Part shown: one piece after another, positions 6,841-7,771 of the stretch
Layout: each line of letters opens with the position of its first letter
Numbering within the stretch: position 1 is the stretch's first letter
Assembly (NCBI GenBank): GCA_027364995.1
Contig: DAHXOG010000030.1
Coordinates: 1-7,771 of the forward strand
From: Candidatus Mancarchaeum sp.
Lineage (GTDB): Archaea; Micrarchaeota; Micrarchaeia; Micrarchaeales; Micrarchaeaceae
DNA: 7,771 nt
Direction of reading: 5' to 3'
The notes under the pieces: generated by a model
The model's database searches: none
What the model saw: the letters and a program-made list of their open reading frames with translations, nothing else
Told to the model about the DNA's origin: nothing
Position numbers and translations under genes: made by a program

Positions 6841-7377
6841 TCAGTTTATGCTTAGCTTAAAGTCCTTCTGATATGCCATCTGTACTATTGGAAGCACTAC
6901 CTCTAATACACCGTTCTTGTAGGTTGCTGTTGCCTTTTCCGGGTCCACATTGGCTTCAAGCTGCAGCTTCTTGCTGTATACCATGGCCTTGTTGCTTATC
7001 TCTATTATGAGGTCACCGCGTGAAGCTATAACGTTTATCTCTTCCCTTTTCGCATTAGGTATGCTGGCATCGACTATTACAGAGTCCTTTTTGTATATGG
7101 TCTCTATGAACGGCTCCTGGGGCTGCTTCGGCAATTGCCCTGCCTTTTGTTCCGGCGCAGGATTCTTCTTCGGAAGCTTGATTTCGTTGCCATCCTTGTA
7201 CGATGTGGATAATTTTATGTCTATGCCGAATTCGTTGGCTATTTTTGCCATGCCCTCTATGTCGTTAGAGTCCATATTCTCCTTTAGGCTCTTTGCAATA
7301 ATTTTTATCAGGTTTTCTATATAAGGCGCTCCAGTTATATCTGGTTCTGGATTATTATTTTTCTTCTTTTTTGGCAT
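6841..7377 (-). CDS. hsp20: Small heat shock protein, Hsp20/alpha-crystallin family
   Basis: This is a 178-residue cytoplasmic protein, probably an ATP-independent holdase that binds unfolding proteins. The N-terminus is strongly basic (MPKKKKNNN), followed by a helical region (about 20-55) and a Pro/Gln/Lys-rich linker (68-89). The alpha-crystallin-like beta domain covers about 90-165: KKDSVIVDASIPNAKREEINV, the strand pair GDLIIEIS, and the hallmark turn ATYKNGVLEVVLP (151-163). The extreme C-terminus KLSIN contains L175-S-I177, which could serve as the family's IxI-type assembly motif. The N-terminal region is longer and more charged than in typical archaeal Hsp20, so a divergent or GvpH-like relative is possible. 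The start is supported by a strong TATA box about 35 bases upstream, which gives it its own promoter apart from fen. Confidence 0.78.
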   Translation of the reverse strand: MPKKKKNNNPEPDITGAPYIENLIKIIAKSLKENMDSNDIEGMAKIANEFGIDIKLSTSYKDGNEIKLPKKNPAPEQKAGQLPKQPQEPFIETIYKKDSVIVDASIPNAKREEINVIASRGDLIIEISNKAMVYSKKLQLEANVDPEKATATYKNGVLEVVLPIVQMAYQKDFKLSIN

Positions 7378-7406
7378 AAAACCGCCACACCTTTTACTTT
7401 TCGAAC

Positions 7407-7418
7407 TATATATAAAAA
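7407..7418 (-). promoter_or_regulatory. Strong TATA box of hsp20
   Basis: The minus strand reads TTTTTATATATA, containing the full archaeal consensus TTTATATA (7416-7409). Its centre is about 35 bases before the ATG at 7377, predicting transcription start near 7386 and a leader of about 9 bases. An AGGTG (7392-7388), ten bases before the ATG, may fall just outside that transcript. This is the best promoter in the window. Confidence 0.7.
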
Positions 7419-7433
7419 GCTTTGCAGCTTTGG
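7418..7433 (-). repeat. Tandem 8-base repeat abutting the hsp20 TATA box
   Basis: The minus strand reads CCAAAGCT then GCAAAGCT, two copies differing at one base, touching the upstream edge of the TATA box. The position overlaps the TFB recognition element. It could be a regulator site for heat-shock control, or chance; no known archaeal heat-shock operator is recognised. Confidence 0.4.
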
Positions 7434-7476
7434 CATAACCAACCTTACCTTTATTTGTATATGTTGTTTATGCTGT

Positions 7477-7771
7477 TTAAAACCATTTCGATATGCCTTC
7501 CTGCTTCGAGGAATTCCTGAGCTTCGAAAGCGTTTCGGCAAACTTGCTTATCCTATTCTCGGAGAATTCATATTCGTTGCACATCATATCCATGATGCCC
7601 TTGACATCGGGCTTGGCGGACAGCATTTTGCCAAGCTCTGCCTTGTCCATCTTAGTTACCTCGGGGTTGTTGAACAGGTACTCCACTTCGCTTACGTCTG
7701 TCTGGAATTCCGAATTAAACCTCTGCTTTATTATTGACTCCACATCTTCAAGGCTCTTTGCCTCTTTTGCT
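7477..7771 (-). CDS. fen: Flap endonuclease 1 (FEN1), C-terminal 97 residues; 5' end outside window
   Basis: FEN1 is the structure-specific nuclease that removes 5' flaps during Okazaki fragment maturation and long-patch repair. Only the C-terminus lies here. The frame is open to the right edge, adding AKEAKSLED before the GTG at 7743, so that GTG is not the start. Recognisable features are LFNNPEV (the family's FxNPxV after the nuclease core), MMCNEYEFSENRI (the family's FSEERV helix) and the final eight residues QEGISKWF. That ending is a PIP box (Q-x-x-I-x-x-W-F), matching the known archaeal pattern ending in RWF and predicting PCNA binding. The catalytic Asp/Glu residues lie outside the window. 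The gene is followed 99 bases later by hsp20, which has its own promoter. The assignment relies on C-terminal motifs only, but they are distinctive. Confidence 0.88.
   Translation of the reverse strand, partial: AKEAKSLEDVESIIKQRFNSEFQTDVSEVEYLFNNPEVTKMDKAELGKMLSAKPDVKGIMDMMCNEYEFSENRISKFAETLSKLRNSSKQEGISKWF

Noticed and set aside
6950..7324. Hydrophobic plus-strand frame of 124 residues opposite hsp20
   Set aside because: It is a shadow of the Hsp20 coding sequence, with no promoter at a fitting distance and no known family.

Overview
The window is a compact stretch of archaeal chromosome that carries DNA replication and repair genes. The archaeal assignment rests on three things. Both subunits of the archaea-specific family D DNA polymerase are present. 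Archaeal TATA elements sit 20-40 bases before starts. An archaeal/eukaryal-type FEN1 nuclease end with a PCNA-binding tail is present. All genes lean heavily on ATA for isoleucine and AGG/AGA for arginine. Together with the tiny intergenic gaps, this would fit a small-genome DPANN archaeon such as a Micrarchaeota/ARMAN-type organism, but that lineage guess is an inference and not proven by the sequence.

Layout, left to right. (1) Plus strand: the 3' part of DP1, the PolD small (exonuclease) subunit, then 5 bases later the complete DP2, the PolD large (polymerase) subunit; the two look like one operon. (2) Minus strand, ending 1 base from DP2: a complete PolX-type polymerase with a C-terminal PHP domain, read from about 5882. 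(3) A 104-base divergent promoter region. (4) Plus strand: a 195-residue protein of uncertain role whose middle resembles a transglutaminase-like fold without the catalytic residues. (5) Minus strand, ending 8 bases from it: a 44-residue, very basic protein. (6) Minus strand: an Hsp20/alpha-crystallin-type small heat shock protein with a strong TATA box. (7) Minus strand, running off the right edge: the last 97 residues of FEN1.

The genes make sense together. PolD is the replicative polymerase in most non-crenarchaeal archaea, FEN1 removes flaps from Okazaki fragments, and PolX fills short gaps in base excision repair. FEN1 ends in a clear PCNA-interacting (PIP) motif and DP2 in a PIP-like one, so both probably dock on the sliding clamp. 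No CRISPR array, mobile element, tRNA or rRNA was seen. There is no gene-free stretch over 300 bases; the longest gap is 123 bases (6718-6840). The best candidates for something undescribed are the degenerate transglutaminase-like protein and the 44-residue basic protein. The known genes themselves are ordinary.
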